Of a stretch of DNA of 64,000 nucleotides, positions 1-8,750 are shown one piece after another. The position numbers and the translations under genes are program-made. Every line of letters starts with the position of its first letter. Position 1 is the first letter of the stretch. Under the pieces are notes generated by a model. It searched no databases, was not told the DNA's origin, and was given only the letters and a program-made list of their open reading frames with translations. The DNA is from Roseiconus lacunae (lineage in GTDB: Bacteria; Planctomycetota; Planctomycetia; Pirellulales; Pirellulaceae): the NCBI RefSeq assembly GCF_008312935.1, contig NZ_VSZO01000001.1, positions 744,001 to 808,000 on the forward strand. The letters run 5' to 3'.

Positions 1-104
1 TCGATCACGGCTCGCTGGGAACGTGCGTCGCTGCTGCCATCCATGCAGGACAGTAGCTCTGCTTCGGAGGGATGTCGACGTTGATCGGAAGCGGGCGATT
101 TCAT
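1..104 (-). CDS. Partial gene (N-terminus only), probable Ser/Thr kinase or anti-sigma-like protein
   Basis: An ATG at 104 overlaps the stop of the sigma factor gene by four bases (ATGA), and the frame stays open for 34 codons to the window edge. It begins MKSPASDQRR and then reads HPSEAELLSCMDG. The pattern HPS-x-x-E-L-L followed by an acidic/Gly stretch resembles the N-terminal segment of planctomycete Ser/Thr kinases and zinc-finger anti-sigma proteins, which often sit directly behind an ECF sigma gene. The four-base overlap implies translational coupling. The identity is inferred from a short stretch and from context; the reading frame itself is seen directly. Confidence 0.6.
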   Translation of the reverse strand, partial: MKSPASDQRRHPSEAELLSCMDGSSDARSQRAVI

Positions 105-676
105 TGCATCACCTCTTCGACCTGGCCTCGGATTCGCTTCAAGATTCTTGCCCGAGCCATGTAGATCGCGCCGCGGCTGAGTTTCAACTCGCGGGCAACG
201 TCATCGACCGGACGCTGACAAATCACCGTCTGCCAAAACGCTTGCCACGATGATTCAGAAAACTCATCACGAATTTTTGTGGCCGCCCAAACGATCAATT
301 CATGTTCGTATTGGTCGGATAACTCAGAATCATCGGCAACCGATTCCAAGCCGCGCAGTGATTCGCTTCCACCGGTCGGGGCGACATGCCGGCGAATCTT
401 GGTCATGTACTTCATGACTTCATGCCGAGCCACCGTTGCCATCCAGCGACGAAAGGAAGCCGCCTTACCATCGTCAACAAATTTTTCGACCGACTTGGCG
501 ATGGCAAGCAAAATCTGCTGAATCGCGTCGTTCAAATGTGATTCTGGAACCCCGCGGCGACGGGCAAAATGCCGCAAAAACGGCTCATACAGTTCAACAA
601 ATGACCACCAAGCAGCCTGGTCAGAGTGGTCCGGCAAGCGAACGATCAAACTCGGTCGTGTTTCTGGATTTGTCAT
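101..676 (-). CDS. ECF-type RNA polymerase sigma factor
   Basis: An extracytoplasmic-function sigma factor of about 191 residues. It has a region 2 (residues about 15-85: AAWWSFVELYEPFLRHFARR, then a D-A-I-Q-Q-I-L core-binding helix and FRRWMATVARHE) and a C-terminal region 4 helix-turn-helix (VDDVARELKLSRGAIYMAR). The opening T-R-P-S-L-I-V-R-L-P-D is typical of the planctomycete ECF groups. I chose the second Met (676) because homologous proteins begin just before this motif; an upstream in-frame ATG at 709 would add 11 residues. It overlaps the next gene by four bases, which suggests that the two are a sigma factor and its signalling partner. Confidence 0.9.
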   Translation of the reverse strand: MTNPETRPSLIVRLPDHSDQAAWWSFVELYEPFLRHFARRRGVPESHLNDAIQQILLAIAKSVEKFVDDGKAASFRRWMATVARHEVMKYMTKIRRHVAPTGGSESLRGLESVADDSELSDQYEHELIVWAATKIRDEFSESSWQAFWQTVICQRPVDDVARELKLSRGAIYMARARILKRIRGQVEEVMQ

Positions 677-741
677 CTCAACCAGTGTAAGTCTGGTCGA
701 AGGCGACAATCTAACGCCGGCTGACAGAATTTTCTCTGAAT

Positions 742-2115
742 TTAATGCTTCGTCGCCACGAAGTCCGGCCAGACCTCGCCATGAAACTTGGTCGCTCCTA
801 GGTGCAACGTCTCATTCACATTCAAGTTGCCTTCCAAGATATGCGCCGAATTTAGCGCGTATAACCCTGGCACACTCGTGACGACCGGTGGCAGACGAGT
901 GCTGTAGTCAACGGTCGAAAGCGCGGCGACATACTTTGCCCGTGCGACCTTGAACTCCAGGACATCGTCACGGGAAAAATGATCGTACATTTTCTCGAGT
1001 GTCTGCAAACACCGCTCGCGATAGTCGTCGTCGGGTTCTGCCAAATCCGGATGATCGTCGGTCATGTACTTTGGCAGATAAACGAGATGATGGCCGCCCA
1101 GCTCGCGTTCCGGATCAACGATCGTCGACATCTCGATGATCCCCGTTAGCGGCACCCAGGTATCGGTGATGTTCGTGACGTAGTACTCACTGATTGGTTT
1201 TTTCAGCAGTAGCGAAGCACAGACAACGCCGAGGTAGGTGATCGATCGGTGTTGCTGCTTTTCTTGCTCCGTCAAATCGACGCATTGTCTGGCGATCAAC
1301 GGAGACGCGATCGTCGAAATGACGCAGTCGTAGATCTGCGATGATGCGTCATGAAAGTCGACTTCAATCTGACGCGATCCATCCGTGTCATTGTCCAGCT
1401 TTCGAATTTCGCGAACGGAATGACCGAGCAACAAACGCATCCCTTTGGATGCCAGTTGCTCGGTCCAGGTTTCGAGGATGCGAGCGTAACCACCGGGAAC
1501 GTAACCAAACATCTCTTTTTTTGCGCCGCTACGACGTGCCTTGTACATCCGCTGGGTGTGCGCCCAAATGAACGCGGCCGATGTCTTTTGATAGGCATCG
1601 CCAAGTTTTGCCTTCAGCAATGGCAGCCAGACCTTTTCAAACGCCCCTCGTCCCGACCATCGCCGTAACCAAGCTTCCACGGATTGCCGTTCCATCGATC
1701 GAAAGTCACGGATTTTGGACGCCAAGAAGATGGTCCCGCCAAGGCGCAAGCGTTGAAAGAGTGAGAGTGGCTTGAAACGCAGGAACTCAAGCGTGTTGCT
1801 CATCGATAACAGCTCGCCGCCGGCATAGAAGCCAGTCTTCGTCTCGACCCAGCGGATCTCATCTTCAAGATCGAGGTCGCGTAGCTTTTCGCGTAGCACC
1901 GAATCGCTTAGTAGTGTGACGTGATAAAAGCGATCCCAAGTGACATCGCCCAGCTTCCACGCGCTGGTCAATCCGCCGACGGTCGGCGCCGCTTCGGCAA
2001 TCGTCACGTCCTGTCCCTTCGCGATCAACTCGTCGGCGACTTTCAAGCCCATGACGCCCGCACCGATCACCAGCCAACGTCGTTTCGGCGGCGATGAATT
2101 GGCTTCGTCGACCAC
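742..2115 (-). CDS. FAD-dependent oxidoreductase, amine-oxidase/protoporphyrinogen-oxidase-like
   Basis: A flavoprotein of 457 residues. A Rossmann dinucleotide-binding motif lies near the N-terminus (WLVIGAGVMGLKVADEL, residues about 14-30) and is followed by the acidic residue that binds the ribose. A second typical segment (PTVGGLTSAW) binds the FAD. Members of this family oxidise amines, porphyrinogens or carotenoid/sugar-lipid intermediates; the substrate here is unknown. It follows the glycosyltransferase gene with a two-base gap, so the two are almost certainly co-transcribed. In several bacteria this pairing of a GT2 enzyme and an NAD(P)/FAD protein is linked to cell-surface glycan or glycolipid synthesis, which is an inference here. 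Confidence 0.85.
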   Translation of the reverse strand: MVDEANSSPPKRRWLVIGAGVMGLKVADELIAKGQDVTIAEAAPTVGGLTSAWKLGDVTWDRFYHVTLLSDSVLREKLRDLDLEDEIRWVETKTGFYAGGELLSMSNTLEFLRFKPLSLFQRLRLGGTIFLASKIRDFRSMERQSVEAWLRRWSGRGAFEKVWLPLLKAKLGDAYQKTSAAFIWAHTQRMYKARRSGAKKEMFGYVPGGYARILETWTEQLASKGMRLLLGHSVREIRKLDNDTDGSRQIEVDFHDASSQIYDCVISTIASPLIARQCVDLTEQEKQQHRSITYLGVVCASLLLKKPISEYYVTNITDTWVPLTGIIEMSTIVDPERELGGHHLVYLPKYMTDDHPDLAEPDDDYRERCLQTLEKMYDHFSRDDVLEFKVARAKYVAALSTVDYSTRLPPVVTSVPGLYALNSAHILEGNLNVNETLHLGATKFHGEVWPDFVATKH

Positions 2116-2117
2116 CC

Positions 2118-2957
2118 TTAGCGGCCTCCCAAACGGTGACGCATCAATAGCTTCAAGGTGAGCCCGATCGTTTTAAAGACCTGCATCTTGCTGGCGCCCC
2201 CTTTGTGGTCATACCGCAACCGCAACGGGGCTTCGCCGAACAGCACGCCTTGCTTGCGAAGTTTCAGCAGGATGTCGGCCATGCAAGAGAATCCCCGTTC
2301 GCTGACAAAGTCGTCGCCATGATCGGAGAACCCCTGGCGAATGACCGATGCGCGATACGCCCGGTATCCCGATGTATAATCACGGACCCCGCGAGTCGGA
2401 AACAAACAGGTAAACAACACCCGCGCCGCGACGGAAAGAAAATGTCGTTCGATCGGTACGCCTACCGCAATGCCACCCGACTCGAAACGTGACGCAATGA
2501 CCACATCGCAACCTTCGTGAATCATTTGCACCATGCGATCGATCAGCCCGGGTGGGTGCGTGTTGTCGGCATCCATGGTCACGATGATGTCGCGCTCGCC
2601 GGCACGATCGACCGCCTCTTTCAAGGCGTCACGGATGGTTGGCCCAAGTCCCTGGTTCTCCGAATGCTGGATCAAATGGATCGGCATTTGAAACGACATT
2701 TGCGACACGATCTGCGCCGTGCTGTCGCTGCTTCCATCATCGACGACAACGACTTCGTAGGGGATGTGACTGTCGGCAAACGCTTCACCGACGCGTTCGA
2801 GCAATTCCGGTAACGCTTCTTCTTCGTTGTAAGCGGGTAGCGCAAGAATTGCTTTCGCCGGACGAAATCTTTCGCTGCGAACTTCGGTCGCCGCGGCGAC
2901 ACTCGACGCAAGTGTGGGCGTGTGCTTTTCGGTTGAAGAAAGAACTGGATCGGCCAT
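2118..2957 (-). CDS. Glycosyltransferase family 2 (dolichol-phosphate-mannosyltransferase-like)
   Basis: A GT2 enzyme of 279 residues. The GT-A fold motifs are visible: ALPAYNEEEALPELLERV, then VVVDDGSSDST (nucleotide-binding Asp), and DADNTHPP as the metal-binding DxD-like site. The downstream segment with RDYTSGYRAYRA matches the polyprenyl-phosphate hexose transferase subgroup. There is no C-terminal membrane extension, so it is probably a peripheral cytoplasmic enzyme that loads a sugar onto a lipid carrier. It is the first gene of a two-gene unit with the FAD oxidoreductase. About 300 bases without a gene separate it from the RAYT region. Confidence 0.92.
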   Translation of the reverse strand: MADPVLSSTEKHTPTLASSVAAATEVRSERFRPAKAILALPAYNEEEALPELLERVGEAFADSHIPYEVVVVDDGSSDSTAQIVSQMSFQMPIHLIQHSENQGLGPTIRDALKEAVDRAGERDIIVTMDADNTHPPGLIDRMVQMIHEGCDVVIASRFESGGIAVGVPIERHFLSVAARVLFTCLFPTRGVRDYTSGYRAYRASVIRQGFSDHGDDFVSERGFSCMADILLKLRKQGVLFGEAPLRLRYDHKGGASKMQVFKTIGLTLKLLMRHRLGGR

Positions 2958-3169
2958 GGATCCCTTCGCTAAAACATGGTGTCAATCGTGATCAAAGTGG
3001 CTCGCAGTGTAGCCCGACCTCCGCGACAGGCAAGCTGCGAGAGTTAACACGGTCGAAAGAGACAGGCCAATAGAAAGGATCGTTTCAAATCTAACGACCA
3101 CCACACCCGCAAAGGGCGGCCTGAAGGCCCCACGGCTGGCTTTCGGATTATTGCTTCGCAGTCGCCTAG

Positions 3170-3232
3170 AGTCGCCTTTTGCTCCACAAAAGTTGCGCGC
3201 CGGGCGCTACTTTCGCGGAGCGAAAGGCGACT
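3170..3232. repeat. Inverted pair of REP sequences (BIME), 3' side of the RAYT gene
   Basis: Two 28-base copies of one REP sequence face each other: 3170-3197 (starts AGTCGCCTTTTGCTCC) and 3205-3232, whose reverse complement starts AGTCGCCTTTCGCTCC. Each copy can fold into a small hairpin (CTTTTGC/ACAAAAG-like or CTTTCGC/GCGAAAG). The spacer is seven bases. The arrangement is the classic BIME organisation associated with REP-associated tyrosine transposases. Confidence 0.9.
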
Positions 3233-3251
3233 TTGGTAGGTTCACAGCACA

Positions 3252-3267
3252 GGAGCGAAAGGCGACT
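3252..3267. repeat. Partial REP copy at the RAYT stop codon
   Basis: GGAGCGAAAGGCGACT repeats the distal half of the REP unit. The TAG stop codon of the RAYT gene (3266-3268 on the minus strand) is formed at its edge, reading TAGTCGCC. A full second half of the REP is not visible here. Confidence 0.75.
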
Positions 3268-3934
3268 ATGGCTCGTAACGCCGATAGAGGAACTCGTCTT
3301 TCTGTAACTTCGCTTTCGCCCCGTTGTCGCGGATGTATCGTCTCAAGTATTGATACTGCTCCGGACTACGGACCAAATGATCAAAAGGCTCTTGTTGCCA
3401 AAACTTCCCTTTCTGACCAAGATGCGAATTAATTTTCATCGCGGTGAAGTGCAACCAGGAGTCACACTGGGCACCCATCGAATCTTCCGATGCAAAGCTT
3501 GCCATTAGGTGAACATGGTTGGGCATCACAACAAAGTCCCCCATGCGATACCGGACTCCGTCAAAATAGAGCAACGAGTCCGCTACGATTTTGGCAAGAA
3601 CCGGACGGCGAAGCACACATGCTCCATGGCAAGTATCGAGAAAATCTTCTCGACATCGATTGAATTCCTTTTTGAACCGATTTCGAAGGTCGGGAGACAA
3701 TGTGGGCAGTGCATTCCGCCACGGCGGATCAGCATGGGCGTGACGCACGATCCATTCGTTTTTTTCTCGTTCCCATCGTTGCAAAACATCACGTGGAATT
3801 GAATCTTTCGCTCGAAAGGTGAGGAAAACAATTGCCCCTGCTTGCGACCAGTGTGGTCGATAATGTTCGCTAATCGAAAGTGACGCCCTGGGGTCGAACA
3901 ACTCGCCAAGATTCACTTTTGCCTCCAAATTCAT
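3266..3934 (-). CDS. REP-associated tyrosine transposase (RAYT, IS200/Y1 family)
   Basis: A single-domain Y1 transposase of 222 residues. The HUH metal site is seen as MPNHVHLM (about residue 140), and a catalytic Tyr candidate lies in the helix SPEQYQYLRRYIRDN (about residues 190-204). RAYTs nick and join single-stranded REP hairpins and are domesticated relatives of IS200 transposases; they are not usually self-mobile. The gene is bracketed by inverted REP pairs at 3170-3232 and 3935-4006. Its ATG follows the REP end directly (GGCGACTATG) and its stop lies at another REP edge, so gene and repeats form one unit. The reading frame is intact. Confidence 0.93.
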   Translation of the reverse strand: MNLEAKVNLGELFDPRASLSISEHYRPHWSQAGAIVFLTFRAKDSIPRDVLQRWEREKNEWIVRHAHADPPWRNALPTLSPDLRNRFKKEFNRCREDFLDTCHGACVLRRPVLAKIVADSLLYFDGVRYRMGDFVVMPNHVHLMASFASEDSMGAQCDSWLHFTAMKINSHLGQKGKFWQQEPFDHLVRSPEQYQYLRRYIRDNGAKAKLQKDEFLYRRYEP

Positions 3935-4006
3935 AGTCGCCTTTTGCTTCGCAAAAGTTGCGAATCATATTCTAGACACGCTACTTTCGCGGAGCGAAAG
4001 GCGACT
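3935..4006. repeat. Inverted pair of REP sequences (BIME), 5' side of the RAYT gene
   Basis: Copies at 3935-3962 (AGTCGCCTTTTGCTTCGC...) and 3979-4006 in inverted orientation, with a 16-base spacer. The 3979-4006 copy is identical to the one at 3205-3232, and the 3935-3962 copy differs from 3170-3197 at only two positions. The RAYT start codon is immediately outside the pair, and the last codons of the GT87 gene are inside it. Confidence 0.9.
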
Positions 4007-5318
4007 TTGGTTCGCCAAACCTCTTGCCGCGCAGCGATTTTGCGAAAGAACGTTCCCTGTAGCAAACAAGTAATAACGCGAAGGCAATCGCCAAACCGTT
4101 CAAGCCGGTGGCGAAAGCGTAGGCCGCTGGTCCTAGATCTAGCTTTGTGAGCAAGCTTTGCGTGGATAGCAAATTGAATTGTGGCAACAACATCAATGCT
4201 GCTATCCCCCAACGCAAATGCATCCCGGTCGCAGCCCAGTATCCTGGTGGCGTGGCGATCGCGGCGGTGATCGGAACGACCAACAACATCGCGTCATAGG
4301 ACTGATGATAAAGACTGGTGAGCACGGCCAACAGAATCATCGCCCCCGTCGCACCGCCAAGTCCATCGTCGATCTGCTGGCGACGCCGCATAACGAAAGC
4401 AACCATCGGCCAAAACAACAGCGCAAACATCACGAACAAGTGAGTCCACTGGCTCGGTTCCGACCGCGTCCACTTGCACACCGACGCCAACAAATCTAGC
4501 CGCGTCCAAGAGTGCACCGGAGACTCGTCCGGCATCGTCATGTGCACTTGCTGGGTCGTCGCGATGTCATTGAGCAACTTTGCCACACCGGCCCCCAAAT
4601 CCACCTGGCCGGTTTCTCGCACGCCTTCGTGATAGGCCAGATACATAAACGGCGCCAGCGCGATCGCCACACTGGTTGCGGCGCCTAATATCAGTGCTTT
4701 CAAGTTTCCTCGGGCGAGCAACAAGAATCCGAGTGGAATGATGTACGTCGGCTTTGCGGACACGATCACCAAGGCGAGTGCCGCTCGGCCCGGTTTTTCA
4801 TCCGCCCAATGGATTGCCAGTAGCGTCGCGAGAACCAACTCAAACGTGAAATAGCCGTCGAACAATGTGATGTGACCGCCACGTGAGGCGACGAGCAATG
4901 CGGCGATCGAAGCCACCCATTCGACTCGGCCGCCTTTGCCGGCTGCGGCCGCCGAGACCATGGCGATCACGATCACTAAAGCGACGCTAAAGACAAAGTA
5001 AATGACTTCGGCGACATGAAGGGGCAACATCGCCAGCGGTGTGTGCAGTAGCAATATCCCCGGCGAGAAGAACGGGATTTGACGAGCAACGGGATAGCTG
5101 TCGGCGTAGCCTTGTCCGTACGGGCTGACCCCGGCGATCAAAGCTCGCGCCGGAAAATAGATCCCGTTGTGAAAGTCACACATCCCTTGATGCGATGAAT
5201 CAAAAGGACCGGGAAGTTGGTATTGCCTGACAACGCGGAGGGCGGTCACAGCCACTAACCCCAGGAAGGCGATCACAGCCAGAACGGCAAGCGGCTTGTG
5301 ATGCGTGACCCAACGCAT
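3981..5318 (-). CDS. Membrane glycosyltransferase, GT87 (DUF2029)-like
   Basis: A polytopic membrane protein of 445 residues with about ten hydrophobic segments. The first is at residues 10-28, followed by a periplasmic-type loop with DFHNGIYFPARALIAGVSPYG, which resembles the acidic/aromatic loop of GT87 mannosyltransferases that use polyprenyl-phosphate sugars. Its ATG follows the trpC stop with no gap (TAAATG), so it is probably co-transcribed with purH and trpC. The last eight residues (KSPFAPRK) and the stop codon are encoded by the REP copy at 3979-4006, so the original C-terminus was probably altered when the repeat arrived. The exact sugar substrate is unknown. Confidence 0.75.
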   Translation of the reverse strand: MRWVTHHKPLAVLAVIAFLGLVAVTALRVVRQYQLPGPFDSSHQGMCDFHNGIYFPARALIAGVSPYGQGYADSYPVARQIPFFSPGILLLHTPLAMLPLHVAEVIYFVFSVALVIVIAMVSAAAAGKGGRVEWVASIAALLVASRGGHITLFDGYFTFELVLATLLAIHWADEKPGRAALALVIVSAKPTYIIPLGFLLLARGNLKALILGAATSVAIALAPFMYLAYHEGVRETGQVDLGAGVAKLLNDIATTQQVHMTMPDESPVHSWTRLDLLASVCKWTRSEPSQWTHLFVMFALLFWPMVAFVMRRRQQIDDGLGGATGAMILLAVLTSLYHQSYDAMLLVVPITAAIATPPGYWAATGMHLRWGIAALMLLPQFNLLSTQSLLTKLDLGPAAYAFATGLNGLAIAFALLLVCYRERSFAKSLRGKRFGEPKSPFAPRK

Positions 5319-6149
5319 TTAGGACGCGTCCGAACCGGACGAAACTTGCGTACTTTCAGACTGTTGGCGATCGCGTCCGAGCAACTGCTTCACCGCGAGG
5401 GTTACATCGGGCTGACGCATCAGCGATTCACCGACCAAAACGGCTTTCACGCCACCGGTCGCAAGGTGCAACAAATCATCGTGGGTCCGAATGCCACTTT
5501 CACCGACGATCAAACGGTCAGCCGGAATCTTGGGACACAGGTCAAGCGTGTGCTGCAGCGTGGTGACAAACGTCCGCAGGTTCCGATTGTTGATCCCAAT
5601 CAACTTGGTGCCCGTTGCCAGCACGGCACCCAGGTTTTCCGGCTCGAACAACTCGATCAGGGTTTGCATCCCCAGTGCGACCGCCGCTTGATGCAATTCG
5701 ATCAATTGGGACGCATCCAAACATTCTGCAATCAACAACACACAGTCCGCACCTGCGGCGCGAGCTTGCAGCAACTGATAACGATCGACGATGAAGTCTT
5801 TGCGAAGCAACGGCACATCAACGGCCGCGCGAACTTGGCGCAAATAATCGAGGGAACCTTGGAAAAATGGTTCGTCGGTCAAAACGCTGATACACGATGC
5901 TCCGCCGGCAACATACCCCTTGGCGATCTCGACGGGATCAAAGTCATCGCGGATCAGTCCCGCCGAAGGGCTCGCGCGTTTGACTTCGGCGATCACGTTG
6001 ACCTGGTCTCCAGCAGCGAGCGCGCCGTGAAAATCACGACAGGGCGGCAGGTCTCGGATTTGAGCTTCCAAGTCATCGACCGAGACGGCAGCGGAATCCC
6101 GCTGAATCGTCAACTGAGTCTTTTCCAAGATGTCGTCAAGGATGGTCAT
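5319..6149 (-). CDS. trpC: Indole-3-glycerol-phosphate synthase
   Basis: Converts CdRP to indole-3-glycerol phosphate in tryptophan synthesis. The protein is 276 residues, the usual length for a monofunctional TrpC. Family motifs are in order: VIAEVKRASPSAG (catalytic Glu and Lys, residues about 52-64), ISVLTDEPFFQGS, PLLRKDFIVDRYQ (catalytic Lys), LLIAECL, LIELFE, IGINNRNLRTF and VGESGI. The gene sits 15 bases behind purH and directly ahead of the GT87 gene. No other trp gene is nearby, so the pathway genes are dispersed here. Confidence 0.97.
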   Translation of the reverse strand: MTILDDILEKTQLTIQRDSAAVSVDDLEAQIRDLPPCRDFHGALAAGDQVNVIAEVKRASPSAGLIRDDFDPVEIAKGYVAGGASCISVLTDEPFFQGSLDYLRQVRAAVDVPLLRKDFIVDRYQLLQARAAGADCVLLIAECLDASQLIELHQAAVALGMQTLIELFEPENLGAVLATGTKLIGINNRNLRTFVTTLQHTLDLCPKIPADRLIVGESGIRTHDDLLHLATGGVKAVLVGESLMRQPDVTLAVKQLLGRDRQQSESTQVSSGSDAS

Positions 6150-6164
6150 CGTTGTGGGCCGAGA

Positions 6165-7733
6165 TCAATGTTTGAAGTGTCGACGACCGGTGAAAATCAT
6201 CGCGATGTCATGTTTATCACACGCTTCGATGACTTCTTCGTCACGTCGCGATCCGCCGGGTTGGATGACGGCGACGATGCCCGCTTCGGCCGCCGCTTCG
6301 ATCGAATCGGGGAATGGGAAAAACGCATCCGAGGCGAGAACGGCACCCTTCGCCCGATCGCCGGCTTTGTCGATTGCGATTTCAACACTATCAACCCGGC
6401 TCATCTGTCCGGCACCGACTCCGATCAACGACGTATCGGCGGCTAACACGATCGCGTTGCTCTTGACGTGCCGCACCATTTCCCAAGCGAACGCGATGTC
6501 ATCCCACAAGGCGTCATCGACTTCGGTGTCCGTGACCGTTTCCCACTGCAACCGTGGACTGGTCATCCGATCGGAATCCTGAACCAACATGCCGCCGCTG
6601 ATGAAACGACGGCTGACCGATGGCGGTGGGTCATCAAGGATACCGACTTGCATCAGTCGTACGTTCTCCCGCCAGCGTGGGCGCGTCGTCAACATCCCAA
6701 CCGCGCCGGCTTCGAAATCAGGCGCGACGATCGCTTCGATAAACAGCCCCGGCTGGCAGAGCACTTCGGCGGTTTCGACATCGACGGTTTTGTTGATCCC
6801 CAAGACCGATCCAAACGCACTCAGCGGGTCGCCTTCGAGTGCTTTCTTGCACGCGGTCGCCAAGTTGGCATCGGTCGCCGCGCCACAAGGATTGTTGTGC
6901 TTCATCACCGACACAGCCGGCGTCGCCAAACCGCGGACGATTTCCAAGGCCGAATCGAGATCCAACAAATTGTTGTACGACAATTCCTTGCCACTGATCT
7001 GACGCGCCGAAACCAAATTCGCGCTGCGAACGGCTGGGTCGGCATACACGGCGGCTCGCTGGTGAGGGTTCTCGCCGTAACGCAATTGAGTCTTTCTGCG
7101 AAGCGAGAGGTGCATCGCCGAAGGAAACTCGCCGGCGATCTTATCGCCACGCATGTAATCGGCGATCGCTCGATCATAGGCCGCGGTGTGATCAAAGGCG
7201 TCGGCGGCGAGTTGCTTCCGCAGTTCGAGGGTCGTTCCGCCGGCGTCGAGCTGTTCGAGGAGTTCGCCGTATTGTTCGGGACTGGTCGCCACGGCGACGT
7301 CTTGGTGGTTTTTCGCGGCCGCACGAACCAAGCTCGGTCCGCCGATGTCAATCTGTTCGACACACTCTTCGAATTTTGCGCCCGGTCGTGAAGCGGTTGC
7401 CGCGAAGGGGTACAGGTTAACGACCACCAGATCGAAGGTGGCGATCCCGTGCTCCTTGATCGACTCGAGATGATCATCGCGATCACGACGGGCCAGAATT
7501 CCGCCAAAGACCTTGGGATGAAGTGTCTTCACACGACCGTCAAGCATTTCCGGGAAACCGGTGTATTCGGCCACGTCCAGGACTTCGATCCCAGACTGTT
7601 CGAGGTGTCGGCGGGTTCCGCCGGTGCTGTAGATTTTCACCCCCGCTCGTTGTAATCCGGCTGCGAGGTCGGCGAGGCCCAATTTGTCGCTAACGCTGAT
7701 CAAGGCATTGCGAACCGGAGTGACGTTTGACAC
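6165..7733 (-). CDS. purH: Bifunctional AICAR formyltransferase / IMP cyclohydrolase
   Basis: Carries out the last two steps of purine synthesis. The N-terminal MGS-like IMP cyclohydrolase domain starts at RNALISVSDKLG and contains YSTGGTRRHLE and GRVKTLHPKVFGGIL. The C-terminal transformylase domain has the catalytic KHNNPCGAA motif, then SDAFFPFPDSIE and QPGGSRRDEEVIEA near the end. I prefer the GTG at 7733 (GTG TCA AAC), which gives 522 residues and the usual N-terminus; an in-frame ATG at 7796 would add 21 residues with no family counterpart. Neither start has a clear ribosome-binding site. First gene of purH-trpC-GT87. Confidence 0.95.
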   Translation of the reverse strand: MSNVTPVRNALISVSDKLGLADLAAGLQRAGVKIYSTGGTRRHLEQSGIEVLDVAEYTGFPEMLDGRVKTLHPKVFGGILARRDRDDHLESIKEHGIATFDLVVVNLYPFAATASRPGAKFEECVEQIDIGGPSLVRAAAKNHQDVAVATSPEQYGELLEQLDAGGTTLELRKQLAADAFDHTAAYDRAIADYMRGDKIAGEFPSAMHLSLRRKTQLRYGENPHQRAAVYADPAVRSANLVSARQISGKELSYNNLLDLDSALEIVRGLATPAVSVMKHNNPCGAATDANLATACKKALEGDPLSAFGSVLGINKTVDVETAEVLCQPGLFIEAIVAPDFEAGAVGMLTTRPRWRENVRLMQVGILDDPPPSVSRRFISGGMLVQDSDRMTSPRLQWETVTDTEVDDALWDDIAFAWEMVRHVKSNAIVLAADTSLIGVGAGQMSRVDSVEIAIDKAGDRAKGAVLASDAFFPFPDSIEAAAEAGIVAVIQPGGSRRDEEVIEACDKHDIAMIFTGRRHFKH

Positions 7734-7952
7734 GGAATACAAACCCAGGAATTCGAGGGGGAAAGGACGGCGAACCGCCGCTCGCTTCGGCAACAATCTC
7801 GCCGCAGCTAAATTTGAGTCACAATGGATTACTTAGCAAATTAAATTCGCGACACGGCATGCGGTCAACCGGCACGGAGGTTTCAACGGTCTGTCCGTTT
7901 TCATATAACGCGGTTGCAGACCTGTTCTTTACTCCACAATTGATCCCGCCCG

Positions 7953-8720
7953 ATGCTAGCTGCCCGAGTGATTCCATGCCTTGATGTCCATGGTGGACGC
8001 GTCGTGAAAGGGACTAACTTTGTCAATTTGCGGGACGCCGGGGACCCGGTCGAGGTGGCCAGCCGTTACGAAGCCGAGGGCGCCGATGAATTGGTTTTTC
8101 TGGACATTACCGCCAGCCACGAAGAACGTGACATCATCTTGGACGTTGTCCGGCGGACCGCCGACTGCGTTTTTATGCCGCTGACCGTTGGCGGCGGCGT
8201 TCGCACCATCGAAGACGTTCGCGACCTGCTCAATGCCGGCTGCGACAAAGTCTCCATCAATTCCGCCGCTTGCAAAGATCCCGATTTCGTCCGTCGCGCC
8301 GCCGATCGATTCGGTAGCCAATGTATCGTCGTCAATATTGACCCCAAACGGGTCACAAAAGATGGAAAAGAATTCTGGGAAGTTCATATCAATGGCGGTC
8401 GCAAACCCACCGGGCTGGAGGCCGTCGCGTGGGCCAAGGAAGTCCAATCGCTCGGCGCCGGTGAAATTGTTCTGACCAGCATGGACGCCGACGGAACCCG
8501 CGATGGCTATGACCTGCCCGTCACCGCGGCGGTCAGCGAAGCGGTCTCGATCCCGGTCGTCGCGAGCGGTGGCGCCGGACACCCCCAGCACCTCGCCGAT
8601 GCCATCATCAAAGGCAAAGCCAGCGCCGCACTGGCAGCAAGCATCTTTCACTTCGGACAATTTACGATCGAAGAAACGAAACAAATCATGCGAGACGCGG
8701 GTATCCCTGTCAGAATTTGA
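7953..8720 (+). CDS. hisF: Imidazole glycerol phosphate synthase, cyclase subunit
   Basis: A TIM-barrel cyclase of 255 residues that, with the HisH glutaminase, makes imidazole glycerol phosphate and AICAR; AICAR is a substrate of the PurH encoded divergently next door. Motifs: [17 protein letters not shown] (catalytic Asp), [26 protein letters not shown] (second catalytic Asp), LTSMDADGT, and VVASGGAG for phosphate binding. Length and start agree with the family. The 219 bases between the purH start and hisF must hold divergent promoters, although I could not pick reliable -35/-10 boxes. Confidence 0.97.
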   Translation: MLAARVIPCLDVHGGRVVKGTNFVNLRDAGDPVEVASRYEAEGADELVFLDITASHEERDIILDVVRRTADCVFMPLTVGGGVRTIEDVRDLLNAGCDKVSINSAACKDPDFVRRAADRFGSQCIVVNIDPKRVTKDGKEFWEVHINGGRKPTGLEAVAWAKEVQSLGAGEIVLTSMDADGTRDGYDLPVTAAVSEAVSIPVVASGGAGHPQHLADAIIKGKASAALAASIFHFGQFTIEETKQIMRDAGIPVRI

Positions 8721-8750
8721 TCGCACAGCAACTGCCCTTGGGAGAAGTGA

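Noticed and set aside
3151-3432. Open frame on the plus strand near the RAYT
   Set aside because: It reads through REP copies and then the RAYT gene antisense; no family motif.
5298-6446. 382-codon open frame antisense to trpC and purH
   Set aside because: Shadow of two certain genes.
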